A DNA stretch of 64,000 nt from a virus. The position numbers and the translations under genes were made by a program. Under the pieces are notes generated by a model. The model had not been told where the DNA came from. It saw only the letters and a program-made list of their open reading frames with translations, and did no database searches. Location: the IMG/VR virus record IMGVR_UViG_3300042453_003817, positions 27,781-91,780 of that record. One strand, written 5' to 3'. Positions 6,369 through 15,412 of this stretch are shown here, piece after piece; the stretch's first letter is position 1; each line of letters starts with the position of its first letter.

Positions 6369-7262
6369 ATGTCATTTGCAAATCTCAAACGCAATCGTTC
6401 TAGCCTCGATAAACTGACTAAAGCAATCGAGAGCACCAATCAAGCTGCTGAAGCTGGCTCAAAAGACGATACTCGATTCTGGCAACCTAATGTAGACAAA
6501 TCTGGAAACGGAATGGCAGTTATTCGTTTTCTTCCCGCACCCTCTGTTGATGGTGAGGATGGTCTTCCTTGGGTACGAATCTTCAATCATGGCTTTCAGG
6601 GACCAGGTGGTTGGCTGATTGACAACTGTTTGACAACTTTGAATGAGAAGTGCCCTGTGTGCGAACACAATAGCACTCTTTGGAATTCAGGTGTCGAATC
6701 GAACAAAGAGATTGTTAGGAAACAAAAGCGTAAGCTTTCATATGTTGCTAACATTTATGTTGTATCCGATCCTTCAAATCCTGAAAATGAAGGAACGGTT
6801 CGTTTGTTTAAGTTCGGTAAGAAAATTTTCGACAAGATTACTGAAGCAATGAATCCAGAATTCGCGGATGAAAAGCCCTTGAATCCGTTTGACTTCTGGG
6901 AAGGCGCTAACTTCAAACTGAAGATTCGTAATGTCGAAGGTTATCGCAATTATGATAAATCAGAATTCTCGGATCCGTCTGCACTTTTTGATGGTGATGA
7001 TGCTAAACTTGAAAAACTTTATGCTCAAGAACATTCACTCAAAGAATTTCTTGACCGTAAGAATTTCAAGAGTTATGAATTGCTGAAAGGTCGTTTGGAT
7101 AAAGTTCTGGGTTTTGAAGGTGATACTGAAGATGCTCCTACCCCCACGCAAGCACGTGTGACTGAAGCACCAAAATCACTTATGCCAGCACCAACTAAAG
7201 CACCCGTAACTGCTGAAGAAGATGATCTAGATTATTTCAAATCTCTAGCAGAATCAAACTAA
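6369..7262 (+). CDS. 32: gp32 single-stranded DNA-binding protein
   Basis: 297 residues from ATG 6369 (AAAGGAAA upstream). An earlier in-frame start at 6318 would add 17 unlikely residues and bypass this ribosome site. The N-terminus MSFANLKRNRSSLDKL matches the basic LAST-type cooperativity region of T4 gp32 family proteins. The zinc site is visible as His74, Cys87, Cys95 and Cys98 (KCPVC), spaced much as in T4 (His64, Cys77, Cys87, Cys90). The C-terminus is acidic (EEDDLDYFKSLAESN) after a Pro/Ala/Thr linker, as expected for the tail that recruits gp59 and polymerase. It coats single-stranded DNA in replication and recombination. It ends at a strong terminator facing the opposite-strand tail operon. 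Confidence 0.93.
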   Translation: MSFANLKRNRSSLDKLTKAIESTNQAAEAGSKDDTRFWQPNVDKSGNGMAVIRFLPAPSVDGEDGLPWVRIFNHGFQGPGGWLIDNCLTTLNEKCPVCEHNSTLWNSGVESNKEIVRKQKRKLSYVANIYVVSDPSNPENEGTVRLFKFGKKIFDKITEAMNPEFADEKPLNPFDFWEGANFKLKIRNVEGYRNYDKSEFSDPSALFDGDDAKLEKLYAQEHSLKEFLDRKNFKSYELLKGRLDKVLGFEGDTEDAPTPTQARVTEAPKSLMPAPTKAPVTAEEDDLDYFKSLAESN

Positions 7263-7270
7263 AACAAAAA

Positions 7271-7292
7271 CCCCGCGAAAGCGGGGTTTTTT
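7271..7292 (+). terminator. Bidirectional intrinsic terminator between convergent operons
   Basis: A perfect GC stem CCCCGC-GAAA-GCGGGG (7271-7286) with a GNRA tetraloop is followed by six T residues and preceded by an A-rich run (AAAACAAAAA). It can therefore end transcription of gene 32 on the plus strand and of the tail operon arriving on the minus strand, whose last stop codon is at 7293-7295. Confidence 0.93.
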
Positions 7293-9341
7293 CTATCTTG
7301 TAGTGCCAGCAAAAGCCAGATTAAAGAAAAGTTCTATTGTATCTGGATTTGCAACTTGTGGTGTTGAAGTCTTCGGTGCGGCTGCTTGTTGATTGGGTGG
7401 TGAAGGAGGAACTGGAATAGCAGGTGCTGAAGAAGGAGCACTGAAGCCTCTAGTTGTTGCAGCTAGGTCCTGACTTTTCTGATCCAACATAAGCCCAGGT
7501 ATTCTTTGCAGGTTAGCAACTCTTTTTTGCATTGCACCTTCCGATCTATCGAATGGTCTTGACATTCTAAGACCGAAATATCGTGTTGCTTTTTCTACAT
7601 CATTTATTGTTCTAAAAATTTTATCATCTTCTGCATAATCAGTTTTCATAATTTTCAACATAGCATCAATATTTTTTTCCGGGTCTAACAACTGTTCTTT
7701 AGTATACCCAGGATGAGCTTCGGTATTGATTTGAAATAATCCGTAACTTTTTTCAGGAGGCTCACTCTTTGCTAAAGGATTCAATCTAGATTCTTGTATT
7801 GCATTCGCTACGGCTGCCATAGCTTGTTCTTCGGAATAACCCGCAAGCAAAAATTTTGATCTTATCAAATCTATCATAGCTTTTGGGCTATGGTCAACTC
7901 TGGTTGGGCTCAATGCTCTCGTATCTCCACCCGAACTTGGTGTTCCTTCTCCCCTCTCCCTATCTGCTCGAACCTGTTCCAGATTTTTATTAAAATTTGC
8001 ACCCAGAGGAAGGTTTCCTAATGTCATCTGTTCTTTTTGTTGTTTTTTTAATGCAATTTCTGCTTGGAGATTCATTATGTCCGATTGTAAAGATATCATA
8101 GCATCTTTTTGTGCCTCATTTCTTGGAACAAATTCACCTTTTTCATTTTTTATCATTAAACTTTCTAGTTTTTTTGCTTGTTCTTGTTTAGCGGAGACTT
8201 CTTCCTCCAAGTCTGCTATAGTTTTTTCTCTACCTAGTTTTCCCAAAATCCAACCAGCTCCTGCTCCTATAACAAGACCTAATCCGGCACCTTTTAATCC
8301 CAGTAGTGAGCCGACTGATGCACCAATTGCAGCACCCATAGTTGCGAAAATTGCTGGTTTGTATTGATTGATAAATTGACTGAAGTGATAACCAAACATC
8401 TCGCCAATTTTACCAAAATTTTCTCCTAGAGTTATAAATGCTGCTTTGGTGTAGTCCATTGTAATTTTGGTTCCGTCTGAGATCATTTTTCGAATTGCTT
8501 TGAAATCATCACCAAAAGTTTTTTCAACCCAGTCATATATGTCTGTAAATTTTGTTGTTGCAAAAAGATTATTCAATTTTTTCGCTAGTTGTTTTAAAAC
8601 CGGCTCTTCACTTTCCAGATCAACACCCAAAAAATCTGCGATGCTTTTTTGGATAGAATCAAAAATTCCTCCAAAATTAATTCCTTTAGACATTTCTTTG
8701 ATTGCATAAGCGGACGCTGCTATACCTACAATACCTAAAAGAGGAGCAATTGCAATTACAGAACCAAGTGCTCTAAAAATAACAGAACCGACACCACCGC
8801 CAAGCCCTGCTAGACCACCAACTATTCCACCCAAAAATGATGAAGTTGATCCTGTTGTTTTTTGTGGTGTAGTAGTTTGAGGTGCAGCCTTTGCAGATGA
8901 TAATAATGAATCTCTTTTTGCTGCGCCCATCCAAAGTGCATCAGCACCCTTTGAAGATTTTCCAGTTACCGATTTTGTCAATGATGCAATATTTTGGCGA
9001 GTGATGTTCATGTCTCTCGCCATCATATTCATATTAAATGTGTTCTTAGCAACAACTTTCAGTAATGCTTCTTGTCTTTCATTAGATTGTTGCAAAGAAG
9101 TCAGTTCAACAGAAGGTGTATCAGACAACCCAGAAACTTTTACTCCAGATTTTCGAATTGGTGAATATCCTTTTCCAAAAATTTTCTGACCTGTAGATCC
9201 CAAAAATCCTTGCCCACTGAATAGCAAGTTTCTGATGTCCATTCGTTCAGCAAGCCCTTTTCCAGCGGCTGCACCTAGAGAAGCTAATACGCCTTTGTTT
9301 TTTAATTCTTGGCGATATACGGTAGAAAATTTAGTTGCCAT
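7293..9341 (-). CDS. Tape-measure/hub-like tail protein with lytic transglycosylase domain
   Basis: 682 residues. Residues 75-130 are polar and helical. Two very hydrophobic Gly/Ala-rich stretches follow (about 168-215 and 330-368), then a coiled coil (370-440). The C-terminal SLT-type muramidase domain (about 486-605) has IQESRLNP with likely catalytic Glu517 and YGLFQIN at 533-539. The Pro/Ala-rich end is probably flexible. Hydrophobic helical segments plus a peptidoglycan hydrolase are typical of tape-measure proteins that open the cell wall during injection. T4 carries tail lysozyme in gp5 instead, and here the gp5 homologue is split and lacks it, so this protein probably supplies that activity. 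It starts within the stop region of the next minus-strand gene. T4 gp29 is the positional analogue, but I see no clear sequence match. Confidence 0.68.
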   Translation of the reverse strand: MATKFSTVYRQELKNKGVLASLGAAAGKGLAERMDIRNLLFSGQGFLGSTGQKIFGKGYSPIRKSGVKVSGLSDTPSVELTSLQQSNERQEALLKVVAKNTFNMNMMARDMNITRQNIASLTKSVTGKSSKGADALWMGAAKRDSLLSSAKAAPQTTTPQKTTGSTSSFLGGIVGGLAGLGGGVGSVIFRALGSVIAIAPLLGIVGIAASAYAIKEMSKGINFGGIFDSIQKSIADFLGVDLESEEPVLKQLAKKLNNLFATTKFTDIYDWVEKTFGDDFKAIRKMISDGTKITMDYTKAAFITLGENFGKIGEMFGYHFSQFINQYKPAIFATMGAAIGASVGSLLGLKGAGLGLVIGAGAGWILGKLGREKTIADLEEEVSAKQEQAKKLESLMIKNEKGEFVPRNEAQKDAMISLQSDIMNLQAEIALKKQQKEQMTLGNLPLGANFNKNLEQVRADRERGEGTPSSGGDTRALSPTRVDHSPKAMIDLIRSKFLLAGYSEEQAMAAVANAIQESRLNPLAKSEPPEKSYGLFQINTEAHPGYTKEQLLDPEKNIDAMLKIMKTDYAEDDKIFRTINDVEKATRYFGLRMSRPFDRSEGAMQKRVANLQRIPGLMLDQKSQDLAATTRGFSAPSSAPAIPVPPSPPNQQAAAPKTSTPQVANPDTIELFFNLAFAGTTR

Positions 9342-9538
9342 TATTGTTTTCTTCTTGCTAGTTGTTGTTGTTTAATCTTCTCATTTTCTTCTTCAATATA
9401 TTTGAGAAGCATAGTAACGTATATACTTCTTTCCCACGGAATCATATTATCTAATTCTGTCAAGCTGTATTTGTGATGTTGCATAAGTGAGAAATTAGTT
9501 TGGTAATGGTTACTCAGTGATTCATAACGAAAGATCAT
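9341..9538 (-). CDS. Small baseplate-hub-operon protein
   Basis: 65 residues with the pattern HKYSLTELDNMIPWERSIYVTMLLKYIEEENEKIKQQQ: a short conserved-looking core followed by a charged helix. Similar small proteins follow the gp26 gene in other T4-like phages and are sometimes listed as gp51-like hub assembly or tape-measure chaperone proteins. I cannot confirm either. It overlaps gp26 by 4 bases and the SLT-domain gene by one, so all three are co-translated. Confidence 0.6.
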   Translation of the reverse strand: MIFRYESLSNHYQTNFSLMQHHKYSLTELDNMIPWERSIYVTMLLKYIEEENEKIKQQQLARRKQ

Positions 9539-10272
9539 CCGAAAAAACTTTGGATTCCTTCTAATACAAGAGATTCTTCATATTGACATTTTGGGCACTT
9601 GAAGTTAATTTCTTTTTTCAATTTAGGTAAAGTTTCAAAAAATGCTTGTACTTTTAAAAATTGCTCTCTGGTTAGACTGTCAATAAATTCAACTAACTCA
9701 TTTTCAGGAACATCTTTTGCATAGTAAATACTTTCTTCATCGTAAATGTAATCGATAGAATTGATGATTGTTCTTGCGACCACATCAGCAGCAGAAATTT
9801 TCTCATTGTTCTTCGTTAACTCTTCAACACCTTTGTAAGTTGGATACTTCATTGCAATACCTAGCTTAGGTGTTAATTCAATTTTCTCTTTGACATCTTT
9901 AAGATCCGGTTCCACTTCAAGTGCATTGAAACTCAACTTAACTAAATTATCACACTTTTTCTTTTCACCTTCGACCTCAACATCATTGTTGCATCTATAT
10001 TGCAATTCAACAAGTTCACTGACCGATCTTGCTCGCAAATGCATGAAAAGAAATTCGAAGTCTACAATCGGTAAATCATCAATATTAATTTTACTTACAA
10101 TGCAGTTATTTAAAATCTGTTTAATTGCCAATAAAATAGAATCTTGATTATCTGATTCCATCGCCATCAAAAGAATCTTTTCTTCTTTGACGAGAAAAGG
10201 TCTAAACTTAATCTTCTTCTTACTAAGAGGTAACTTTAATTCATATAAAGGCACATCAATTTTAGGTAACAT
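9535..10272 (-). CDS. 26: gp26-like baseplate hub subunit (T4_baseplate family)
   Basis: A 245-residue protein with the characteristic start of the T4 gp26 family: LKLPLSKKKIKFRPFLVKEEKILLMAMES, then IKQILNNC and FEFLFMHLRARSV. It has two cysteine pairs, C...C in a 14-residue loop after LQYRC and CPKC near the end, which could form a zinc ribbon as in other members. T4 gp26 is needed for assembly of the central hub and is thought to help form the T4 tail-tape and hub complex. A GGAG site precedes ATG 10272. It lies between the gp54-like tube protein and the small hub-operon gene. Confidence 0.85.
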   Translation of the reverse strand: MLPKIDVPLYELKLPLSKKKIKFRPFLVKEEKILLMAMESDNQDSILLAIKQILNNCIVSKINIDDLPIVDFEFLFMHLRARSVSELVELQYRCNNDVEVEGEKKKCDNLVKLSFNALEVEPDLKDVKEKIELTPKLGIAMKYPTYKGVEELTKNNEKISAADVVARTIINSIDYIYDEESIYYAKDVPENELVEFIDSLTREQFLKVQAFFETLPKLKKEINFKCPKCQYEESLVLEGIQSFFG

Positions 10273-10282
10273 AAATTCTCCA

Positions 10283-11053
10283 TTAAAAAATCTGTTTAAC
10301 TTCAGCTATCGTTCCTTTTAACAAGGTTTTCAATGCTCTTCCTGTTGGTGTTCCAGCGATTCCCGCACCAACAAGTGCAGCACCTATCGCTCCAACATCA
10401 TAATCGCCCTTGTAGATCGTTCTGAATTTTTGATAAGCAAATTGAACATTCAGTCTATGAAAACCTTCTTCAGACCAACTTAGTGTTTGTGGGCTTATTG
10501 CTTTAGGAAATGCATCGATTAATTCGACTGCATACACTTGCTTAAAAACATCATCATATTGAACAATTTTAATATCAGTTAGGAACCTAGTTCTTTCACC
10601 TTTCGCAAATCTTGTATTATTAGTATCCGTAGGAACTATTGCTTCAAGCCATCTATCGAAAAGTTTTCTTTCATAGAAATCATTGGTGCAAAGGAAAGTA
10701 AAAGAGATATCTCCGTAAACCGCTTGTCTTGGCACTTGGAAAGTTGGACCGTATATTTGTACTTCATCAGTCTGTAAAGACTTTCCTGGCAATTCTGTAG
10801 ATTCACACTGCAAAGCCAAGTAGCGACTGATGACAGGATCGAATGAACGTGCTCCATCTTCAGTACCAATTACTCTTGCGGTGATGTCTGAGAAGACAGA
10901 ATTAGGCAAATTCAAAAGTCTTTCGATTACACTTGTCGAAACGAATTCGCTTATGTATCGTGGAATTGGTAGTACGACTTGAAATCGGCTAGGTCTTGCT
11001 AGCCCATCTTTTGCATTGATATTCGATAAGAATAATTGTGGTAAGAATGCCAT
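10283..11053 (-). CDS. 54: gp19-superfamily tail tube protein, probably gp54 (baseplate tube initiator)
   Basis: 256 residues. The core resembles tail tube proteins: PSRFQVVLP at the start, LQCESTELPGKSL in the middle, then YGDISFTFLCTNDFYERKLFDRWLEAI, and AFPKAISPQTLSWSEEGFHRLNVQFAYQKF at the end of the fold. The same pattern is seen in the gp19 homologue at 60.7-61.3 kb (TAQLPG, RNAFERWL, LFPTDISAIDVDWG), so the two are paralogues. In T4, gp54 and gp48 are gp19-fold proteins that form the first tube rings on the baseplate, and gp48 is present at 12.2 kb, making gp54 the best choice. A hydrophobic Gly/Ala tail follows the fold. Confidence 0.75.
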   Translation of the reverse strand: MAFLPQLFLSNINAKDGLARPSRFQVVLPIPRYISEFVSTSVIERLLNLPNSVFSDITARVIGTEDGARSFDPVISRYLALQCESTELPGKSLQTDEVQIYGPTFQVPRQAVYGDISFTFLCTNDFYERKLFDRWLEAIVPTDTNNTRFAKGERTRFLTDIKIVQYDDVFKQVYAVELIDAFPKAISPQTLSWSEEGFHRLNVQFAYQKFRTIYKGDYDVGAIGAALVGAGIAGTPTGRALKTLLKGTIAEVKQIF

Positions 11054-11634
11054 TAGAATTTTTTCCTTGAGTCTGCCCAGACTTTACTGGTGCTTGCTTT
11101 TTCAAACTGTTCTACAGGTAACAGAGCAGCAATATCCCATTCGTTTGCTGGTATCTCCAAAAATCTAGATTGTACATGGCTTGAAAGATATCTTTTTAAA
11201 CATGGTGTTGCTTCATAAGCCTGGGAGAAAGCAGAAAGTGCTTGATAGTTCAATCTGAGTTTCGTACTTTGGTCGTATGCTCGATTTGAAGCAAAACTAC
11301 TCAATTTGTCTAATAATATTATTCTGTGTTTAGGATGAATATAATGCAGGTTTATGCCTAGAAATCCATCACCATACAGTTGTATAGGCATAACCAAAGG
11401 AAACTTGTCGTAATAAGGTAACTTATCTTTTGTTTTGGGATCATAATAAAAGAAATACATGTGACCGACAATACTTGTCAGAGTCATTCTTTCATCCGCT
11501 CTGGTCATCAACTTTCTTGCTGTAGGATTCAAATCTGGAATTTTAGAGCGAAGCCAGTTCCTAGCTTGCCTTGAGCGAGCTTGATACCCAGTTTTAGCTA
11601 ACTGTTGATTGATACGATCCATTAAATAAGCCAT
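11053..11634 (-). CDS. T4-like virion protein in the gp2 (DNA end protector) position
   Basis: A 193-residue basic protein. The N-terminus is rich in Arg/Lys (SRQARNWLRSKI, LMTRADERM). A compact conserved-looking core follows: GHMYFFYYDPKTKDKLPYYDKFPLVMPIQLYGDGFLGINLHYI, and later CLKRYL and AALLPVEQF. This family is widespread in T4-like phages of aquatic bacteria. T4 gene 2, encoding the protein that protects DNA ends in the head, lies next to gene 4, as this gene does. I infer gp2 from position and basic character, not from a sequence match I can verify. It overlaps the gp54 gene by one base. An AATAAATA box lies just upstream. Confidence 0.55.
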   Translation of the reverse strand: MAYLMDRINQQLAKTGYQARSRQARNWLRSKIPDLNPTARKLMTRADERMTLTSIVGHMYFFYYDPKTKDKLPYYDKFPLVMPIQLYGDGFLGINLHYIHPKHRIILLDKLSSFASNRAYDQSTKLRLNYQALSAFSQAYEATPCLKRYLSSHVQSRFLEIPANEWDIAALLPVEQFEKASTSKVWADSRKKF

Positions 11635-11639
11635 GGCTC

Positions 11640-11647
11640 TATTTATT
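11640..11647 (-). promoter_or_regulatory. Possible late promoter box (AATAAATA, minus strand)
   Basis: On the minus strand AATAAATA lies 5 bases before ATG 11634. It fits the T4-type late -10 element seen elsewhere in the window, but so close to the start codon that the transcript would be nearly leaderless. Weak evidence. Confidence 0.3.
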
Positions 11648-11705
11648 TGCCTTATGTTAACCTGGTTTTTTAGGTTCCTGGATTATAAGTATTGGTGTCC
11701 TCGGT

Positions 11706-12155
11706 TCAGATTAATCCTAAATCCTTCTCCGTAAGTATCTTGAATTGCCATCCATGTTCATGGCAGAATTCATCCGCAGCTTTCCACTTCATTTGATTTA
11801 TAGCGTATGTAGCTGCTTCTTGAATGAATTTTTTAGTTTTCTTCTTTTGTGTAGGCTTTTTAGTCTGTGATTCAGGTTTTACTTCAATCACGTATGTCAT
11901 AACTGTATTATCCTTTCTCTGTACTTTTATGATGAAGTCAGGAAAGTATCTGTGTCTCTTTCCATCAACTGGAGAGATATAAGGAATAGCCAATTCTTCC
12001 GATGACCACCAGATGATATTTGGGTGATCATCGAAGTATTTCATACAACGAAGTTCCCAGGAAGATCGATAAATGATATTTTCTGGGTTTCCTTTGTACT
12101 TTTGTGGGTTTTGAGGCTTAAACCAGCCTTTGTAAGTGTTTTTTCCGTATGACAT
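11706..12155 (-). CDS. 4: gp4 head completion protein
   Basis: 149 residues, the same length as T4 gp4 (150), with near-identical segments: NPQKYKG, NIIYRSSWEL, WSSEELAIPYISPVDGKRHRYFPDF, and EVKPESQTKKP. The YISPVDGKRHRYFPDFIIK...VIEVKP layout has the D...E-x-K form of a PD-(D/E)XK nuclease, which several head-completion proteins share. It closes the portal vertex after DNA packaging and is needed for tail joining. It is the first gene of the minus-strand operon, divergent from gp48, with which it shares a 30-base intergenic region. Confidence 0.93.
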   Translation of the reverse strand: MSYGKNTYKGWFKPQNPQKYKGNPENIIYRSSWELRCMKYFDDHPNIIWWSSEELAIPYISPVDGKRHRYFPDFIIKVQRKDNTVMTYVIEVKPESQTKKPTQKKKTKKFIQEAATYAINQMKWKAADEFCHEHGWQFKILTEKDLGLI

Positions 12156-12162
12156 ATAAATA
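12155..12162 (+). promoter_or_regulatory. Late promoter box TATAAATA before gp48
   Basis: An exact T4 late -10 element, 23 bases before ATG 12186, heads the long plus-strand baseplate operon. No -35 box is needed for the gp55-type late sigma. It overlaps the first codon of gp4 on the other strand. Confidence 0.7.
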
Positions 12163-12185
12163 TGTAGTCAACTCATAGGAAAGTC

Positions 12186-13457
12186 ATGTCACTATTCAAC
12201 CTCAAAGACATACGTTATATAAAAAATGACAATAGAAACTTCACTCAAGTTTCAAAGAGATATGATTCAAATGTCTACAAATATCCAATAGACCTAGGAA
12301 ATACAGACAAAGGGCATTATATGATAATTCATATCAATGTCCAAGAAAAGTCCAGATATCAAGCTAATTTGGATGGACAGAATATACCTTCGGTTTTTAG
12401 AAGTGCAAATCGAACGGGTGGAGCCAGCAACTTAGGTGGATATTTTGAAAATGTGGTTGGTTCTTTGATCACTGGAGGATCAAATGCGATTAACAATGCG
12501 GTGGCCGAAGTTGAGTTTGCCAATTATTCTATTGCAGAAGGTTTCGATGGACCTTCTAAAACTTCACAAAATCTCTACAATATAGCAAAATCAGTTCAAA
12601 CGACTGCTGGATCAATAGAAAAATCTTTACCTAAAGAAGTTAGAGACTTTATTGGAGGAGCAGCCTCTTCAGTTAGCACTTTAAATAATGTAAATTTTTT
12701 GAGAACAATAAAAAGAACAACAGACAGTATCGCATTATATATGCCCAATACTCTAGCTTTTACGCACAATCAAAATTATCGTCAATTGGAGTTGGGTGGA
12801 GAAAATGCTGCATTTTTTGGAGCTGGAGCTTCAATTATAACTGATGCTATTAATGGAAGACTTTCCGCTCAAGACATAGGAAGAAATTTAACTCCTTTTG
12901 TTGCACAAAGAGTTTTACAATCTCGTTTAGCGTCATCTCTTTTAGGACAAAACTCAGCACAAGCTATTTTTACTGGTGTAACAGGGCTTGTACAAAACCC
13001 TATGATGGAATTAATTTATACTAGCCCAAGCTTTAGAAATTTTAGATTCGACTTCATGTTTCACCCTCGAAGTGAAGTGGAATCTAAACAAGTTTATGAT
13101 ATAATTGAAAGATTGAAATTTCATCAGGCACCCGAAATAGCACAAGGAACAGCAGGTTATTTTTTGATTCCTCCTTCAGAATTTGATATTGAATTTTATT
13201 ATAACGGTATTCAAAATCCAAACATACCTAAAATATCAACATGCGTTTTGAAAACAGTTGATGTTGACTATGCTCCAGGTGGTTTTCAGACTTATGAAGT
13301 TCCTGGAGAAGATTATCCTTATCCAGGTAGAACAGGAAGCCCGGTGAGTATTCGTATGAGTTTAGGATTTGAAGAGACCGAAATCGTAACAAAAGGAAAT
13401 TTAGAAGGTAATAGAAGTCTCTTAGAAAGAGCACAAACAGAAGTCGGACCAGGCTAA
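12186..13457 (+). CDS. 48: gp48 baseplate tail-tube cap protein
   Basis: 423 residues (T4 gp48 has 364). The N-terminal signature YKYPIDLGNTDKGHYMIIHINVQEKSRY matches the gp48 family of T4-like phages. A central Gly/Ser/Asn-rich helical region follows (90-240), and the C-terminal half carries a gp19-like tube fold, including SPSFRNFRFDFMFHPRSEVESKQVYDIIERLKFH and STCVLKTVDVDYAPGGFQTYE. The protein forms a ring on the hub from which the tail tube polymerises, with gp54. It is the first gene of the plus-strand baseplate operon, 1 base from gp53. Confidence 0.82.
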   Translation: MSLFNLKDIRYIKNDNRNFTQVSKRYDSNVYKYPIDLGNTDKGHYMIIHINVQEKSRYQANLDGQNIPSVFRSANRTGGASNLGGYFENVVGSLITGGSNAINNAVAEVEFANYSIAEGFDGPSKTSQNLYNIAKSVQTTAGSIEKSLPKEVRDFIGGAASSVSTLNNVNFLRTIKRTTDSIALYMPNTLAFTHNQNYRQLELGGENAAFFGAGASIITDAINGRLSAQDIGRNLTPFVAQRVLQSRLASSLLGQNSAQAIFTGVTGLVQNPMMELIYTSPSFRNFRFDFMFHPRSEVESKQVYDIIERLKFHQAPEIAQGTAGYFLIPPSEFDIEFYYNGIQNPNIPKISTCVLKTVDVDYAPGGFQTYEVPGEDYPYPGRTGSPVSIRMSLGFEETEIVTKGNLEGNRSLLERAQTEVGPG

Positions 13458-13458
13458 T

Positions 13459-14097
13459 ATGGCAAATTTCTTTAACTACTTTCCAAAAACCGTTTATAAT
13501 TTAGATGATTCTTTTGGGTTAGACACAATTACTAATCTAACAACTGGATTTTCTTTTGACAATAACATACTTGACAATTCAGTTTTGTATTATCAATATA
13601 CTATTCCGGACGGTGAAACACCAGAGATCGTCGCTCATAAAGTTTATGGTTCGTCTGAAAAACACTGGCTCATATTGAAAATGAATGGAATCAAAGATGT
13701 CAAAAATGATTGGCCTCTCGATCAAATCAGTTTTGCGGATGCAATTGATAGGAAGTATGCTAATAACGCAAACGTTGGTCAAACAGGTTATGAATGGGCA
13801 CACGAAAATATTCATTCTTATTACAAAATAGAAACAAGAACACTTGTATTAACTGGTGAAAAAACAATAGATATGATTCAAGTTGATGCTGATGTTTATG
13901 CGAATGTATCAACTGGGCAATCAACGTATACATTACCAGACAACTCTTCTGTAATTGTGTCAACCAGTAAACAATCTAAAACGTATTACGAATATGATTC
14001 TGAGCAAAATGAACTAAAAAGAAATATTAAAATTCTGAAAAGAGAATATATTGGTGTTATAGAAAAAGAGTTTAGAGAGTTGATGCGTAATGGATGA
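13459..14097 (+). CDS. 53: gp53 baseplate wedge protein
   Basis: A 212-residue protein (T4 gp53 has 196) with the family pattern: MANFFNYFPKTVYN at the start, YYQYTIPDGETPEIVAHKVYGSSEKHWLILKMNGI in the LysM-like middle, and NIKILKREYIGVIEKEFRELM at the end. The DGETPEIVAHKVYG segment is the LysM-like part seen in T4 gp53. gp53 joins wedges into the complete baseplate ring. It overlaps the next gene by 8 bases. Confidence 0.85.
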   Translation: MANFFNYFPKTVYNLDDSFGLDTITNLTTGFSFDNNILDNSVLYYQYTIPDGETPEIVAHKVYGSSEKHWLILKMNGIKDVKNDWPLDQISFADAIDRKYANNANVGQTGYEWAHENIHSYYKIETRTLVLTGEKTIDMIQVDADVYANVSTGQSTYTLPDNSSVIVSTSKQSKTYYEYDSEQNELKRNIKILKREYIGVIEKEFRELMRNG

Positions 14098-15412
14098 TAG
14101 AATTATTCATACGACACAATTTACAATAAAACAACTGGCGATAGTTTCCAAAATAGGAACTATTGATGTTACAGGTTTGTTTGAAGAGTTGAATATTTAC
14201 GACAGCATTTTCAATCCTTGCATGACAGGAAATATAGTTATAAGAGATGCTATAGGATTATCAGACAAACTATCGTTCGATGGTTCAGAAGCGTTGATAG
14301 TAAATATGGGAAAAACCTCTGAAGATGGTTTAATTGAAAAATCTTTTAGAATATACAAACAAAGTGACAGAAAATCGGTTAGTATGAATGAAGAGCAATA
14401 CATTCTTCATTTTGTTTCTGATGAATTTATTCTGTCCCAACAAATAAAAATACGTCAATCATTTAAAGACACATATTCTAAAATTGTTTTAGACATAGCA
14501 TCTAATTACCTATCGATGTCTCAAGCAAGTTTTGGAATTTTAGAAAATACGATTGGTAACAGAATACTCTTAGTACCAAATAGAACTCCTTTCGAGGCTA
14601 TTGATTTGTGTTGTAGAAGAGCCATAAATTATAGAGGATCACCCACTTTTATATTTTTTGAAAATAGAGAAGGTTACAATTTCGTAACTTTATCTACTAT
14701 GCTTGCAAGACCTGAAAAATTCTTTATTAATTTTCAGCCAAAAAATTTATCAGATGATCGATATGAATTGATGGGTGCTAGAGACTATGATATTATTTCA
14801 CAATTTGATTTGAACAAAAATATAACATCAGGTCTTTATGCTGGAACTTATTTGGGATTTGATGTCACGAATAGAGCGATAGTTAAAAAATACGTAGATT
14901 TTAATTCAACTTATTCATTAAGCGAACATGCAAATAAAACTCCTCATGTGGGAATAATAAAAAATAGGGCAGGATTTGAAAATACGAAAATGTTTGATTC
15001 GAGAGTTGTATTTTATCCAACATCTGTTTTAAGTTCTAAGAGTGATTACGTTAGGGAAAATGATCCTTTTTCAATTGATGTTGAAGATGACAATTACAAT
15101 TATCTGATACAAAGAGAAGCACTATATAGAAACTTAGTGTCAAGAAGAATTAGAGTCACTATGCCTGGCAATTTTGATTTGTCTTCTGGTTTAACTGCAA
15201 ATCTTTTGATTCCTAAAAGAAGTGAAAAATCTCAGGATGAATCTACCGAAGATTTATCATTAAGTGGCAAATATTTAATCATTGCAACAAGGCATATTAT
15301 AAGTTATCAGAAACATGAAACCATAATTGAAGTTGCTACAGATTCAAATAATAGAGATTCTATGTACTTAAATACACAAGCGCAAACTGCTGCTTTAGAG
15401 GTATATTCTTAA
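14090..15412 (+). CDS. 27: gp27-like baseplate hub protein
   Basis: 440 residues. The arrangement fits hub proteins of the gp27/gpD fold: two beta-rich domains at the N-terminus (FEELNIYDSIFNPCMTGNIVIRDAIGL, typical of the tube-like ring domain), then RIRQSFKDTYSKIVLDIASNYL, a PFEAIDLCCRRAI helix, and a C-terminal beta domain with SGKYLIIATRHIISYQKHETIIEVATDS, a sequence style shared with hub proteins of other contractile tails. It lies directly before the gp5-like genes, whose product would sit on the hub trimer. T4 gp27 is 391 residues. The assignment rests mainly on fold-like pattern and position. Confidence 0.65.
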   Translation: MDDRIIHTTQFTIKQLAIVSKIGTIDVTGLFEELNIYDSIFNPCMTGNIVIRDAIGLSDKLSFDGSEALIVNMGKTSEDGLIEKSFRIYKQSDRKSVSMNEEQYILHFVSDEFILSQQIKIRQSFKDTYSKIVLDIASNYLSMSQASFGILENTIGNRILLVPNRTPFEAIDLCCRRAINYRGSPTFIFFENREGYNFVTLSTMLARPEKFFINFQPKNLSDDRYELMGARDYDIISQFDLNKNITSGLYAGTYLGFDVTNRAIVKKYVDFNSTYSLSEHANKTPHVGIIKNRAGFENTKMFDSRVVFYPTSVLSSKSDYVRENDPFSIDVEDDNYNYLIQREALYRNLVSRRIRVTMPGNFDLSSGLTANLLIPKRSEKSQDESTEDLSLSGKYLIIATRHIISYQKHETIIEVATDSNNRDSMYLNTQAQTAALEVYS

